Shown in pieces: positions 1 through 8,126 of a DNA stretch of 64,000 bases. The notes below the pieces were generated by a model. The model was given only the letters and a program-made list of their open reading frames with translations, did no database searches and had not been told where the DNA came from. Position 1 is the stretch's first letter, and every line of letters begins with the position of its first letter. Source of the DNA: Mycobacterium sp. ITM-2016-00318 (GTDB lineage: Bacteria > Actinomycetota > Actinomycetes > Mycobacteriales > Mycobacteriaceae); assembly GCF_002968285.2 (NCBI RefSeq), contig NZ_CP134400.1, positions 744,001-808,000 on the forward strand, read 5' to 3'. Made by a program: the position numbers and the translations under genes.

Positions 1-115
1 GTTCCCGGCCTGCGGTGGGGTCGAAGGCGCGGATCGATTTGCCGGAACCTCGCACCTGCTCGCCGGCAATGAGCAATCGTCCCGTCAGCGCAGTGTCGGG
101 CATCGTCGCAGTCAT
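1..115 (-). CDS. aldehyde dehydrogenase, N-terminal fragment (runs off the left edge)
   Basis: Only the first 38 codons are present. The start ATG at 115 is preceded by a GAGGAA ribosome site about 4 nt upstream. The readable N-terminus contains LIAGEQVRGSG followed by IRAFDPTAGRE, which matches the first beta strands of NAD(P)-dependent aldehyde dehydrogenases, particularly those called 2,5-dioxovalerate or alpha-ketoglutarate semialdehyde dehydrogenases. The catalytic Cys and Glu lie outside the window, so the exact substrate class is a guess. The gene diverges from the DUF7159 gene at 342 across about 225 bp in which I recognise nothing else. Confidence 0.7.
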   Translation of the reverse strand, partial: MTATMPDTALTGRLLIAGEQVRGSGKSIRAFDPTAGRE

Positions 116-341
116 GTGTTCCTCGGCCTGGAAACGTCGGTTCCGTTGTGGAGCGGGGTGCTGTATGACACCAACGGTAGAAGCGGTATCAATGCTTGTC
201 CAAGGCCATTTGAGGCTCGACTGATGCACCGATTGAATTAATCGAACCTAGTCTCAGAGCGGTTGGCGAACTCGATAAATGTCTATTGTGAGGTCGCGAC
301 GGTAATGTCTGGCGAGGATGAAAGGCAGAAGGGGATAGCAA

Positions 342-1616
342 ATGGACCTCGTGCTCGGTCTGTCGGTCACCTCGACAGCCGTCCGATGGGTGCTTGTCGA
401 AGGTGTGACGGGCGACGGTGACGCCGTAGACCGCGGTGTGCTCGACGTCGCCGACCCCGCTGATTTTGACGCGGATGCCCTGCTCACGGTGCTGCTGGAC
501 GCCAACGAGGCGGTCGTGGAAAGCGGCCTTCACGCTGCGGGTGTCACGTGGACGCCGGCGGGCGAGGTCGTCGCGGGCGCAATCCTCGAGGCACTCCAGG
601 CGCGGGACGTGCAGGACGCCATCGCGGTGTCCGAACTCGAGGCTGCAGAGGCGCTGGCGAGCGGCATCTCCGCGATCTCCGGGTACCAGGACGTCGCCGT
701 CTGCGTGTTCGAGCCCGACAGCACACTGGTCGCCCTGGTGGACGCCGGCGGGGTGACCGTCGACCCCCAGGACATGGTTCCCGACCGCGACGTCGAACTG
801 TCCGCCAGCGTGATGGCGCTCGACCTCAATGACCGCCAGCTCGACGCCATCTTCGTGGTCGGCTCGGCCAACCTGGAGCCCGTGGTGTCCTCGATGGACT
901 CCGTCGCCGCCGCCCCGGTCATCTCCTCGGCCGAGGCAGATATGGCGATGGCACGCGGCGCCGCGGTGGCGTCGGCCATGGCCGTCATCTCCATGGGCGG
1001 CGGATCCGCATCACTGTTCCGGCTGCGGGAGATGTCGCGCACGAGCGTGTTGACGGCCGTCGTCGTCGGCGCCGCCGTAACCCTGGTGATCTCGCTTTCG
1101 GTGGTGCTGGGGCTGCAGGCGACGTCGGATTCCCCTTCGGAGACCAAGAACGCCAACGCGACCACCGAGCAGCTCAACGAGGGCAAGTTCGGCGCCGAGG
1201 CGAAGGCCGCGCTGGCCGCTCCGAAGCCGGCGCAGCGTCCGGCGGCGCCTGCGCCGAAGCCCGCGGCCAAGCCGGCTCCTGCGCCCGCCGCGCCGCCGCC
1301 CGCTCAGACGAGGGTTGCTTCGCCGCCTGCGCCCGTGGCGATACCGGATGTCGATCCGCCCGCCGCGGCTCCGCCCGCACCGGCCTACGTGCCACCGGCC
1401 CCCGCTTACACGCCGCCCGCACCCGCCTACACACCGCCGGCCCCGGCCTACACCCCGCCGGCCCCGGCCTATACGCCTCCGGCACCTGCCTACACGCCGC
1501 CCGCGCCGCAGGTTCCCGCTGTGCAACCGGAACCGCGTCTGCGCGACAAGATCATCGAGCGCATTCCGATCATCAACCGGTTCCACGACCCGCAGCCGAT
1601 GTACCCCACGAACTAA
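342..1616 (+). CDS. DUF7159-type membrane protein with proline-rich C-terminal repeats
   Basis: The 424-residue protein begins MDLVLGLSVTSTAVRW after an AGAAGGGG ribosome site. Residues 1 to about 225 form a soluble domain shared with the gene at 45813. One membrane segment (about 232-256, VLTAVVVGAAVTLVISLSV) is followed by a tail of Lys/Ala/Pro and six copies of PAPAYTP. The N-terminal strand-turn-strand resembles the phosphate-1 loop of actin/Hsp70/FtsA-fold proteins; that is my inference and not an established assignment. The predicted topology is a cytoplasmic N-terminal domain and a Pro-rich tail that could span the cell wall. Function unknown; the DUF name is from memory of mycobacterial annotation. 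Confidence 0.85.
   Translation: MDLVLGLSVTSTAVRWVLVEGVTGDGDAVDRGVLDVADPADFDADALLTVLLDANEAVVESGLHAAGVTWTPAGEVVAGAILEALQARDVQDAIAVSELEAAEALASGISAISGYQDVAVCVFEPDSTLVALVDAGGVTVDPQDMVPDRDVELSASVMALDLNDRQLDAIFVVGSANLEPVVSSMDSVAAAPVISSAEADMAMARGAAVASAMAVISMGGGSASLFRLREMSRTSVLTAVVVGAAVTLVISLSVVLGLQATSDSPSETKNANATTEQLNEGKFGAEAKAALAAPKPAQRPAAPAPKPAAKPAPAPAAPPPAQTRVASPPAPVAIPDVDPPAAAPPAPAYVPPAPAYTPPAPAYTPPAPAYTPPAPAYTPPAPAYTPPAPQVPAVQPEPRLRDKIIERIPIINRFHDPQPMYPTN
1374..1499 (+). repeat. six tandem PAPAYTP codon repeats (21 nt unit)
   Basis: Six consecutive heptapeptides of the form PAPAY(V/T)P are encoded here; the first copy has Val and the rest Thr. Third positions differ between copies, so the array is not a very recent slippage product. 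It lies in the predicted exported tail of the DUF7159 protein. Confidence 0.85.
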
Positions 1617-1691
1617 CTGCGGCGCCGTCAGCCATCCTCGGGGCCGCCGCGGCTACGTGCGCCGACTACCGGGTCGCGAGGCGGCGCTGTA

Positions 1692-2078
1692 CTAGGGGGC
1701 GGGTACCGCGCCGCAGCCAACGCCGGGAAGGCAGCCCGCTGCGCCCCCGGGACCTGCTGTGCCCGCGGGACCGCCGGGAATGCCTCCGGTTGCTCCTTCT
1801 GGTCCTGCCGCGCCTGCCGCGCCGCCAGGCACCGCGGCCGCGGCACCTTCAGGTCCTGCCGCGCCGACGGGACCACCCGGGATTGCGCCCGCCGCGCCTC
1901 CTGGTCCGGCCACGCCACCGGGAACGGCGACTGCGGGAGCGCCAGGCGCAACCGCGCAACCGGTGCCAGCGGGGTCGTAACATCCGGACGGGCCGCCCGC
2001 GGCGGCGATCGGTGCTGCAGCAATGGCGGCGGCCGCTGCACCCGCGAACAGAAGAGGCGAGATCCGTGTGAGCATCAT
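1692..2078 (-). CDS. secreted Gly/Ala/Pro-rich collagen-like small protein
   Basis: About 128 residues starting MMLTRISPLLFAG. A signal peptide ends near APIAAAGG. The mature part has two Cys near its start (SGCYDPAGTGC) and then low-complexity GPGGAAGA / AVPGG / AGPEGA triplet-like sequence, ending with a further Cys pair (GCLPGVGCG). Similar alanine-glycine-proline exported proteins are common in mycobacteria and have no assigned role. A longer reading adds six residues (MGLNAD), but the tandem Met at 2078/2075 sits directly before the hydrophobic core. It is convergent with the DUF7159 gene. Function unknown. Confidence 0.6.
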   Translation of the reverse strand: MMLTRISPLLFAGAAAAAIAAAPIAAAGGPSGCYDPAGTGCAVAPGAPAVAVPGGVAGPGGAAGAIPGGPVGAAGPEGAAAAVPGGAAGAAGPEGATGGIPGGPAGTAGPGGAAGCLPGVGCGAVPAP

Positions 2079-2126
2079 GTCCGCATTTAACCCCACGGAA
2101 GAATTTCAAACATCCGATTTCCGCTT

Positions 2127-2861
2127 TCAGTCGCGTTCGAAGTGCTGGTAGTCCTTCGGGGTGCGCCAATTGCCGCCCCATCGCCAGCCCCGGTCGGTGA
2201 AGGCGCGCACCGCGGGGTCGCCTGTGTGCAACATGCCGGGGTCGGTGCGGTTGCGATCGAGATAGGGCGTCGCGGTCGTCGGCTCGATGTTGCCGTCGCT
2301 GTCGATGAAGGGGTTGATCAGCGGGTTGACGTCGATGGCGCGGCCGTAGGCGTGCAGCGCCCAGTCGTTTCCTGATGGCAGGAGCCGGCAGTTGAACGCC
2401 GAGGTGTTGTTGTCCTCCATCGACAGCTCGTCCTCGGCGCCCGGATAGTTGGCGACCGAGCGCATCTTCGCGATCGGATAGCCGAGTTCGTAGAGCTGCC
2501 CGAAGATCGCGACGACGTCGGTGACCACGTCCTGGTGCACGACGAGCTCGCCGCGGTGGGTCTGGCCGTCGAAGCCGAGATAGTTCATCTCGACCCTGCG
2601 CAGCGCTTCCGGACCGACCGGGCAGCCGGGTTTCCACGTCGCACCGAGTTGGGCGGCGGTGACGGGTCCGACGGTGGCAGGCGAGGGTGCCGCGGGCGGC
2701 GGTGGGGCCGGACGTGACGGCGATGACGACAGCGTGGAGGTCATCGACGAGGACCGCGAGGAGGACGACGACGAGGATTGCCCGGTAGGTGGAGTCGAAC
2801 CGCACTGCGGCACAGCGGCACACACGCCCGTCAACGCCACCAGGGTGGCGATACGCCGCAT
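2127..2861 (-). CDS. exported M15-family D-Ala-D-Ala carboxypeptidase-like peptidase
   Basis: About 244 residues. An N-terminal export signal (RRIATLVALTGVCAAVP) is followed by a Ser/Pro-rich linker and then a VanY/M15-type domain. The zinc motif is visible as WALHAYGRAIDVNP (H..G.A.D) with the terminal YQHFERD. Family members cleave D,D- or L,D- peptide bonds of peptidoglycan stems outside the membrane. A longer reading from 2897 would add LPECHFA, but those codons come from a dispersed repeat, so I chose the start at 2861. The substrate bond is not predictable from the motif alone. Confidence 0.8.
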   Translation of the reverse strand: MRRIATLVALTGVCAAVPQCGSTPPTGQSSSSSSSRSSSMTSTLSSSPSRPAPPPPAAPSPATVGPVTAAQLGATWKPGCPVGPEALRRVEMNYLGFDGQTHRGELVVHQDVVTDVVAIFGQLYELGYPIAKMRSVANYPGAEDELSMEDNNTSAFNCRLLPSGNDWALHAYGRAIDVNPLINPFIDSDGNIEPTTATPYLDRNRTDPGMLHTGDPAVRAFTDRGWRWGGNWRTPKDYQHFERD

Positions 2862-2885
2862 CGCGAAATGGCATTCCGGCAGGCC
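2862..2885. repeat. half copy of a dispersed palindromic repeat
   Basis: This 24-nt stretch (CGCGAAATGGCATTCCGGCA and four more bases) recurs with one change as the left arm of the long inverted repeat at 43820-43841. Only the left half is clear here; a weak right half (TTTCGCGG) ends near 2923. It abuts the start codon of the M15 peptidase and creates a spurious upstream in-frame extension. Confidence 0.7.
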
Positions 2886-2928
2886 GTTACTCGACATTTG
2901 TCTGCGTGGATCGTGTTTCGCGGAGGCT

Positions 2929-3315
2929 TTAAAGATCGCCCGGGTCGTCGGGCACGTCGACGGCGTGTTCGGCGAGCGCTTCCAGTGGCACCACGTCGAG
3001 CGTGCGCTCGTGCGTCGACGCCATCACCACCGGCGCGGCGCGGCCGTCCTCGTATGCCTTCAACCAGTTCGCGGCGGTGACGCACCAGCGGTCGCCGGGC
3101 ATCAGGCCGGGAAACCGGAATTCGGGCCGCGGCGTGGACAGGTCGTTGCCGATGGCGTCCTGGTGCTCGAGGAATTCGGCGGTCATGACCGCGCAGATGG
3201 TGTGCAGGCCGATGTCCTCGGGGCCCCATGTGCAGCAGCCGTCGCGGTAGAAACCGGTCAGCGGTTCGCTGCCACACGGCTCCATGGGTGTCCCCAGCAC
3301 GTTGAGATCCGGCAT
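2929..3315 (-). CDS. DUF2237 family protein
   Basis: 128 residues that fit DUF2237 along nearly the whole length: NVLGTPMEPC, TGFYRDGCCTWGPEDIGLHT, AVMTAEFLEHQ, GNDLSTP, FPGLMPGDRWCV and the terminal APVVMASTHERTLDVV. The five conserved cysteines suggest a redox or metal-binding role, but none has been assigned that I know of. Its start codon is only 17 bp from the divergent hydrolase start at 3333. Confidence 0.9.
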   Translation of the reverse strand: MPDLNVLGTPMEPCGSEPLTGFYRDGCCTWGPEDIGLHTICAVMTAEFLEHQDAIGNDLSTPRPEFRFPGLMPGDRWCVTAANWLKAYEDGRAAPVVMASTHERTLDVVPLEALAEHAVDVPDDPGDL

Positions 3316-3332
3316 CGGCCCAGTATCGCCTC

Positions 3333-4712
3333 ATGACTAGTGTCGTCGCCATGCCAACCGTCACGCCCGTCGAGGGCAAGCCGAACCTGCTGCTTGGTGC
3401 CTACGACATCGCCGGCGTCGGCTACACCGCCAGCGAGTACTTCGTCTCCGGAACGGCGCGGGCGTACGGGGAGGGCCGGCAACCCGAGGTCGACTACACG
3501 ACACGGATCGTGGCGCTGCTTCCTGCCGACACGGCGAAGTTCAACGGCACGGTGCTCGTCGAATGGCTCAACGTCAGCGGCGGCATCGACGCGCCCGCGG
3601 TGTGGTTCATGGCGCACCGCGAGATGATTCGGGAGGGATACGCCTACATAGCGGTGTCGGCGCAGAAGGTCGGCGTGGACGGCGGCCTGACGATCACCGG
3701 CTTCGACATGTCGCTGAAAACACAGAATCCCGAACGGTATTCACGGCTGAGCCATCCTGGGGACGCGTACTCGTTCGACATGTTCAGCCAGGTCGGCCAG
3801 CTGGTGCGCGCATCGCCCGATCAGGTGCTGGGGCGGTTGAGGCCGGAATTCGTCATCGCGATCGGGGAGTCGCAGTCGGCGATGTTCTTGACCACCTACA
3901 TCAACGCCGTCGATCGGCACGCCGGAGTGTTCGACGGCTTCCTCGTGCACTCGCGCTTCGGCGGCGCGGCTTCGCTGGACGGGATCAACACCCTCGAGGC
4001 CTTCGAGCGAGGGACTCCGGACCCGTCGCCGTTCCGCGACGACCTGCGGGTGCCGACGATGAACGTCATCACCGAGACCGATGTGGTCGGTGCAATCCTG
4101 CCGGGCTACTACATGGCCAGGCAGCGGGACAACGACATGCTGCGGACGTGGGAGATCGCGGGCACCGCGCATGCCGACGCCTACACGGTCAAGGTCGGGT
4201 TCATCGACGACGGGTCGTTGCCGGTCGAGCAGCTCGCGGCGGGGTATGCCCCGAGCAACGAGTTGATGGGCCAGCAGCTGAAGCAGCCCTTCAATTTCGG
4301 GCCGCAGCACCACTATGTGCTTCAGGCGGCGATCTCCCGGCTGCACGCATGGGTGCGAGCAGGTGAGCCGCCGCCACACGCCCCTCGACTGGAGACCGAC
4401 GACGATCAGCCGCCGGGTTTCGTCGTCGACGAGTACGGGATCGTGAAGGGCGGCGTGCGCACGCCATGGGTCGAGGTGCCGATCGCGCGCACGTCCGGCA
4501 CCGGCGACGACGCAACACCTGTGGCGCTGCTGTTCGGGTCCGGTGAGCTATTCGACGACAACACGCGCAAGCGGCTGTATCCGGGCGGCAAGAGCGAATA
4601 CATCCAACGCTTCACCGAGGAACTCGACGCGACGATCCGCGCGGGGTATCTGTTACGGGCCGACCGCTCGGAGATCCTCGAGCTGGCCGCCGCGACGTAC
4701 GGAGCGGGCTAA
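3333..4712 (+). CDS. alpha/beta hydrolase domain-containing protein (Abhydrolase_10 type)
   Basis: 459 residues. The sequence WLNVSGGIDAPAVWF near residue 73 and the nucleophile elbow AIGESQSAMFLTTYIN (G-E-S-Q-S) are typical of the uncharacterised alpha/beta hydrolase family found near steroid and terpene catabolic genes in actinobacteria. EIAGTAHADAY supplies a likely catalytic His region. There is no signal peptide, so it is probably cytoplasmic. A second Met at 3351 is possible. Its stop codon overlaps the convergent stop of the next gene by 3 nt. Confidence 0.85.
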   Translation: MTSVVAMPTVTPVEGKPNLLLGAYDIAGVGYTASEYFVSGTARAYGEGRQPEVDYTTRIVALLPADTAKFNGTVLVEWLNVSGGIDAPAVWFMAHREMIREGYAYIAVSAQKVGVDGGLTITGFDMSLKTQNPERYSRLSHPGDAYSFDMFSQVGQLVRASPDQVLGRLRPEFVIAIGESQSAMFLTTYINAVDRHAGVFDGFLVHSRFGGAASLDGINTLEAFERGTPDPSPFRDDLRVPTMNVITETDVVGAILPGYYMARQRDNDMLRTWEIAGTAHADAYTVKVGFIDDGSLPVEQLAAGYAPSNELMGQQLKQPFNFGPQHHYVLQAAISRLHAWVRAGEPPPHAPRLETDDDQPPGFVVDEYGIVKGGVRTPWVEVPIARTSGTGDDATPVALLFGSGELFDDNTRKRLYPGGKSEYIQRFTEELDATIRAGYLLRADRSEILELAAATYGAG

Positions 4713-5191
4713 GCGGGGGTGAACCTGACGGCGCGCAGCTTCTCGCGCTGGGCCGCTTCGGTGAACTCCGCGAGGCTCGGGACGGAGTCGTCGCGGAACT
4801 TCAAGCCCATGATGCGCTGCGCTGTCTTCGCTCCGTAGGACTGCGCGGCGCGATGGGCGAGGTCAGCGACGGTGGCGGGGTCCCGAATGAGTTCGCCGAG
4901 CATCGGTGTCGTCTTACCGGCGTGCAGGACGTCGGCGGTGGCGCCATCGGCGAAATTGGCCGTCCATCCCGCGTTGGCCAGCGCATACAGTGCGTTGTCG
5001 AGCTTGTGGGCACTGACCGGCACCGAGAACTGCCGACCGCTTTTGCGGCCCGTGAAGTTCAGCACCATCATCTGCCTGCCGAGGCCGCCCGCAAGCGGCG
5101 TGCGCAGCAGGAGTTTCACTGCGGGATTCATCACTTTCAGCAGCGTTTCCGGTGGATGCGCGGTGCTGACCGCGGGCGACTGTTCTGTCAT
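4709..5191 (-). CDS. DDN-like F420-dependent nitroreductase/quinone reductase family protein
   Basis: 160 residues with the split beta-barrel signature VLNFTGRKSGRQFSVPVSAH and NAGWTANFADGATADVLHAGK, as in the deazaflavin-dependent nitroreductase family. These proteins bind F420 and reduce quinones or nitro compounds at the membrane. The C-terminal half (residues 100-160) is helical and less like DDN itself, so cofactor use is inferred from the barrel motif. It is convergent with the hydrolase gene. Confidence 0.7.
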   Translation of the reverse strand: MTEQSPAVSTAHPPETLLKVMNPAVKLLLRTPLAGGLGRQMMVLNFTGRKSGRQFSVPVSAHKLDNALYALANAGWTANFADGATADVLHAGKTTPMLGELIRDPATVADLAHRAAQSYGAKTAQRIMGLKFRDDSVPSLAEFTEAAQREKLRAVRFTPA

Positions 5192-5388
5192 GCCGCTACC
5201 GTATGACGTATCGGGGTCTGCGAGCCCCTAATCGCATCGCGTTCTGTCGGGGGAACGTACGTCTGTGTCCAGCAGGACTGGGCTGACGGACGCGTTAAGC
5301 GAACGCCGGATGCGGGAACACCAGCAGGAGCCGCATGTCGAGAGGCGGCGTTGTCTCGCGACGTGCGAAGGGACGGAAAGGAATACGG

Positions 5389-6912
5389 ATGGCCTCCCTG
5401 CAGGGCGATTCACGGCTGGGTTCGAGGTTCGGCCCGTATGAGCTGCAGTCGCTGATCGGTATCGGCGGTATGGGGGAGGTGTACCGCGCATTCGACACCG
5501 TCAAGGAGCGCATGGTGGCGGTCAAGGTGCTGCGCGCCGACGTGGCCGCGGACAAGAGCTTTCAGGAGCGGTTCCGGCGCGAGTCACGCGTTGCCGCGCG
5601 CCTGCAGGAACCGCACGTCATCCCGGTGCACGACTTCGGCGACATCGACGGAACGCTGTACATCGACATGCGGCTGGTCGAAGGGCCGAGCCTGAAGGAC
5701 GAGCTACGGGTCAACGGCCCACTGGAGCCCAAGCGCGCGGCGTCGATCATCACGCAGGTCGCGGCCGCCCTGGACGCTGCGCATGCCGACAAGCTGATTC
5801 ACCGCGACATCAAACCGGAGAACGTGCTGCTGACGGCGGACGACTTCGCCTACCTGGTGGATTTCGGGATTGCGCACGCAGGCGGCGACGCGAGCGTGAC
5901 GTCGACCGGGCTGATCATCGGGTCGTGTGCCTACATGGCGGCGGAGAGGTTCGCCGGAGGCCAGGTCGGACCCGCCGCCGACATCTACTCTCTGACCTGC
6001 CTGCTCTATGAATGCCTCACCGGCAGAGCACCTTTCGAGACCGGCGGCGATCTGCGACAGTTGATGACAGCACACATGTTCTCCCCGCCGCCGCGGCCGA
6101 GCATGATGCGGCCGGGGATCACGCGGGCGTTCGACGATGTGATCGCGAAGGGGATGGCGAAGCGGCCGTCGGACCGATATGCGACGGCGGGCGAGCTGGC
6201 GAAGGCGGCGACGGCTGCCGCAGGATCGACTCTGCCGCCGCTTCCGGCACCGTCGCCACCGAACACCAGGGCGTTCTCCGCGGTCTACGAGGACCCCGCC
6301 GGAACGGGTTACACGCCGTACCCGCCCGCGGTGCACGCGCCGACGCCGCCGCCCACGCCCCGGCCGCCGTCGAGCAAGCCGCGGTTCGGGCGGACGCAGG
6401 TGGCGCTGCTGGCGGCGACAGTGCTGCTGTTCGGGCTGGCTGCGATCCTCGCGTCGGTGCTGGTCTTCTCCGGCGGCGACACGGACACGACGCCGCGATC
6501 ATCGCTGGCCGCGCCCCGGCCGAGTACGACGACCGTGACCACGTCGGCGCCGTCGACGTCGACCACCACGTCATCGGCCCCATTGGCGGGCATTACGGGG
6601 ATGGACGGCCAGGGCTTCGTCGGGCACACGACGCGGTGCGATGCAGGGGCGACTCTGGTGGCGGCGATCGAGACGTCGCAGTCGCAGGCGGTGATCTGTG
6701 AGACGTCGCCGGGGGCGTACCAGTACCGGGGTGAACGCCTGCGGGACGGGGCGAACGTCCAACTGGGCAACGCGGTGCCTTCAGGCGGCGGGTTCAATGC
6801 GGCCAATCCGGCCGACGGTGCGCGCTACGAGGTGCGGCCGGACCGGCTGAGGATTCTCAGCGGCGGCAACGTCGACTCCGACGAGCCGGCGCTGCAATAC
6901 GGCTCGCGGTAG
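5389..6912 (+). CDS. receptor-type Ser/Thr protein kinase
   Basis: 507 residues from the ATG that follows GGAAAGGA. The kinase domain spans about 17-275 with the glycine loop GIGGMGEVY (24-32), VAVK with Lys46, Glu65, HRDIKPEN with Asp140 and DFG at 158-160. The activation segment ends YMAAERF, so the usual APE is AAE. A proline-rich juxtamembrane linker is followed by one membrane segment near 335-360, a Thr/Ser-rich linker and a small extracellular domain of about 110 residues (GITGMDGQGFVGH... to the end) with two Cys. It belongs with PknF/PknJ-like mycobacterial kinases; the ligand is unknown. A 51-codon gene follows 10 bp downstream and is probably cotranscribed. Confidence 0.92.
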   Translation: MASLQGDSRLGSRFGPYELQSLIGIGGMGEVYRAFDTVKERMVAVKVLRADVAADKSFQERFRRESRVAARLQEPHVIPVHDFGDIDGTLYIDMRLVEGPSLKDELRVNGPLEPKRAASIITQVAAALDAAHADKLIHRDIKPENVLLTADDFAYLVDFGIAHAGGDASVTSTGLIIGSCAYMAAERFAGGQVGPAADIYSLTCLLYECLTGRAPFETGGDLRQLMTAHMFSPPPRPSMMRPGITRAFDDVIAKGMAKRPSDRYATAGELAKAATAAAGSTLPPLPAPSPPNTRAFSAVYEDPAGTGYTPYPPAVHAPTPPPTPRPPSSKPRFGRTQVALLAATVLLFGLAAILASVLVFSGGDTDTTPRSSLAAPRPSTTTVTTSAPSTSTTTSSAPLAGITGMDGQGFVGHTTRCDAGATLVAAIETSQSQAVICETSPGAYQYRGERLRDGANVQLGNAVPSGGGFNAANPADGARYEVRPDRLRILSGGNVDSDEPALQYGSR

Positions 6913-6922
6913 AGGAGAAGCG

Positions 6923-7078
6923 ATGGCAGAACGCAACGATCCGCCCGAACATCCGAAGGACGCGCGGGAGGTGACCGAGGAGCAGCGGGAGCTGCAAGAT
7001 CAACTCGACCACCGCAACGACGATCCGGACGCGCCGGGCGCCCACCAGAGCCGGAAGCAGGTCGCCGACGAGACCTAG
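6923..7078 (+). CDS. small hydrophilic charged protein downstream of the kinase
   Basis: 51 residues, MAERNDPPEHPKDAREV continuing to RKQVADET, rich in Glu, Asp, Gln and Arg, with no hydrophobic segment. A GAGGAGAAG ribosome site overlaps the kinase stop codon and leaves ideal spacing. It is probably in the same transcript as the kinase and could be a substrate or regulator, but nothing in the sequence proves that. The last 19 coding bases recur upstream of the second kinase gene. Confidence 0.6.
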   Translation: MAERNDPPEHPKDAREVTEEQRELQDQLDHRNDDPDAPGAHQSRKQVADET

Positions 7079-7091
7079 CTGGGACCTGATT

Positions 7092-8126
7092 TCAGCGGCG
7101 GTTCTTCCACATTCCAACGAGTTCCGAGGCTGCTTGACGCAGAACCGGCTCTGGCTCGTCCTTCGAGTCCGTAAGTACTGGGTTGCTGGGCTCGTCATCG
7201 TCAACTGTTTCGGGGATGGACTGAAATGGATGCCGCTCAGCCGCTGCCAGGTCGCTCTTGGCGATCAGACTGTACTGTGGCGACTTCGCCCACTCCTCGA
7301 TCTCGACGAATCTGATCGCCGGCCACGGGTGCGTACTCATCGCATCGTGGAGCATCAATGAGGACGTGTAGTACTCGATTCTCTCCTTCATGGAGCCCCG
7401 CTTGCGCGCTTCGACCGTCTGACGAAACTCCTTGGCCTGCAGGCGGAACTCGTCCGCCGAGAGTTCGTCTTTCAAGCTCGAGGCACCGCCCGCGAGCCGG
7501 AGAATCACGGCCTGCACCGTTTCCAGGTCGCCGGTAACCAGCAGGCTGAATCTGTCGGAACTGAGTTCAGACTTACGAAACCAGTCCATCAGGTGCCAGC
7601 GCAACGCCAATGCGATGAGCGAACCCCCGGGGAGCGCGCTGGCGACCGCTGCAACCGGCTCGAACCCTTGAGAGACGATCCGATAAAACGTGTGTTGACA
7701 ACGGATGTGGCCGAGTTCGTGCGCAACGACTGCGCGAACCTGCGCCTCGGTGAACTCGTCGACCAGAGCTGACGTCAGGACGATCATCGGATCGTGTTGA
7801 CCGAGCGCCCAGGCGTTGACCTCGGGTTGCGTGTCGAGAAACACGCGCGGCGTCGGCATCCGGGCGTCGGCTGCGACATCCTCGACAAGCCGATAGAGCG
7901 ACGGGGCTTGGCGTGCGTTGAGGCGTGTGTTATCCGCCAGACTCATCAGGTGTTCCTCGTCCTCGAGGCTGCGCTCCAGAGACGCGAAGAGCTTGCGAAT
8001 GCGCGGTTTGCTCGCGATCAGTTGGTCCATCCGTCGTCGGGCGGACACGTCGAGGGGGTGAGCAAAGTGCTTGGCCTCGAGTCCAGTAATCAACGGACGA
8101 TCGGGTATTGCACTGCCGTTACTCAT
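7092..8126 (-). CDS. M48-family zinc metalloprotease
   Basis: 344 residues. The zinc motif is AVVAHELGHIRCQH (HELGH) near residue 130, preceded by the substrate strand VFLDTQPEVNAWALGQHDPMIVLTS, and followed by a hydrophobic helix pair (EPVAAVASALPGGSLIALALRWHL) and the third-ligand region SELSSDRFSLLV. M48 enzymes of the HtpX/Ste24 type degrade damaged membrane or membrane-associated proteins. This one lacks the usual four N-terminal spans and is more like the soluble M48 relatives. Its ATG overlaps the channel gene stop by 4 nt, so the two are translationally coupled. Confidence 0.88.
   Translation of the reverse strand: MSNGSAIPDRPLITGLEAKHFAHPLDVSARRRMDQLIASKPRIRKLFASLERSLEDEEHLMSLADNTRLNARQAPSLYRLVEDVAADARMPTPRVFLDTQPEVNAWALGQHDPMIVLTSALVDEFTEAQVRAVVAHELGHIRCQHTFYRIVSQGFEPVAAVASALPGGSLIALALRWHLMDWFRKSELSSDRFSLLVTGDLETVQAVILRLAGGASSLKDELSADEFRLQAKEFRQTVEARKRGSMKERIEYYTSSLMLHDAMSTHPWPAIRFVEIEEWAKSPQYSLIAKSDLAAAERHPFQSIPETVDDDEPSNPVLTDSKDEPEPVLRQAASELVGMWKNRR

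Noticed and set aside
1374..1506. Regular 21-nt spacing resembling a CRISPR or minisatellite array
   Set aside because: It is in frame within the DUF7159 gene and encodes PAPAYTP repeats with silent differences; there are no unique spacers.
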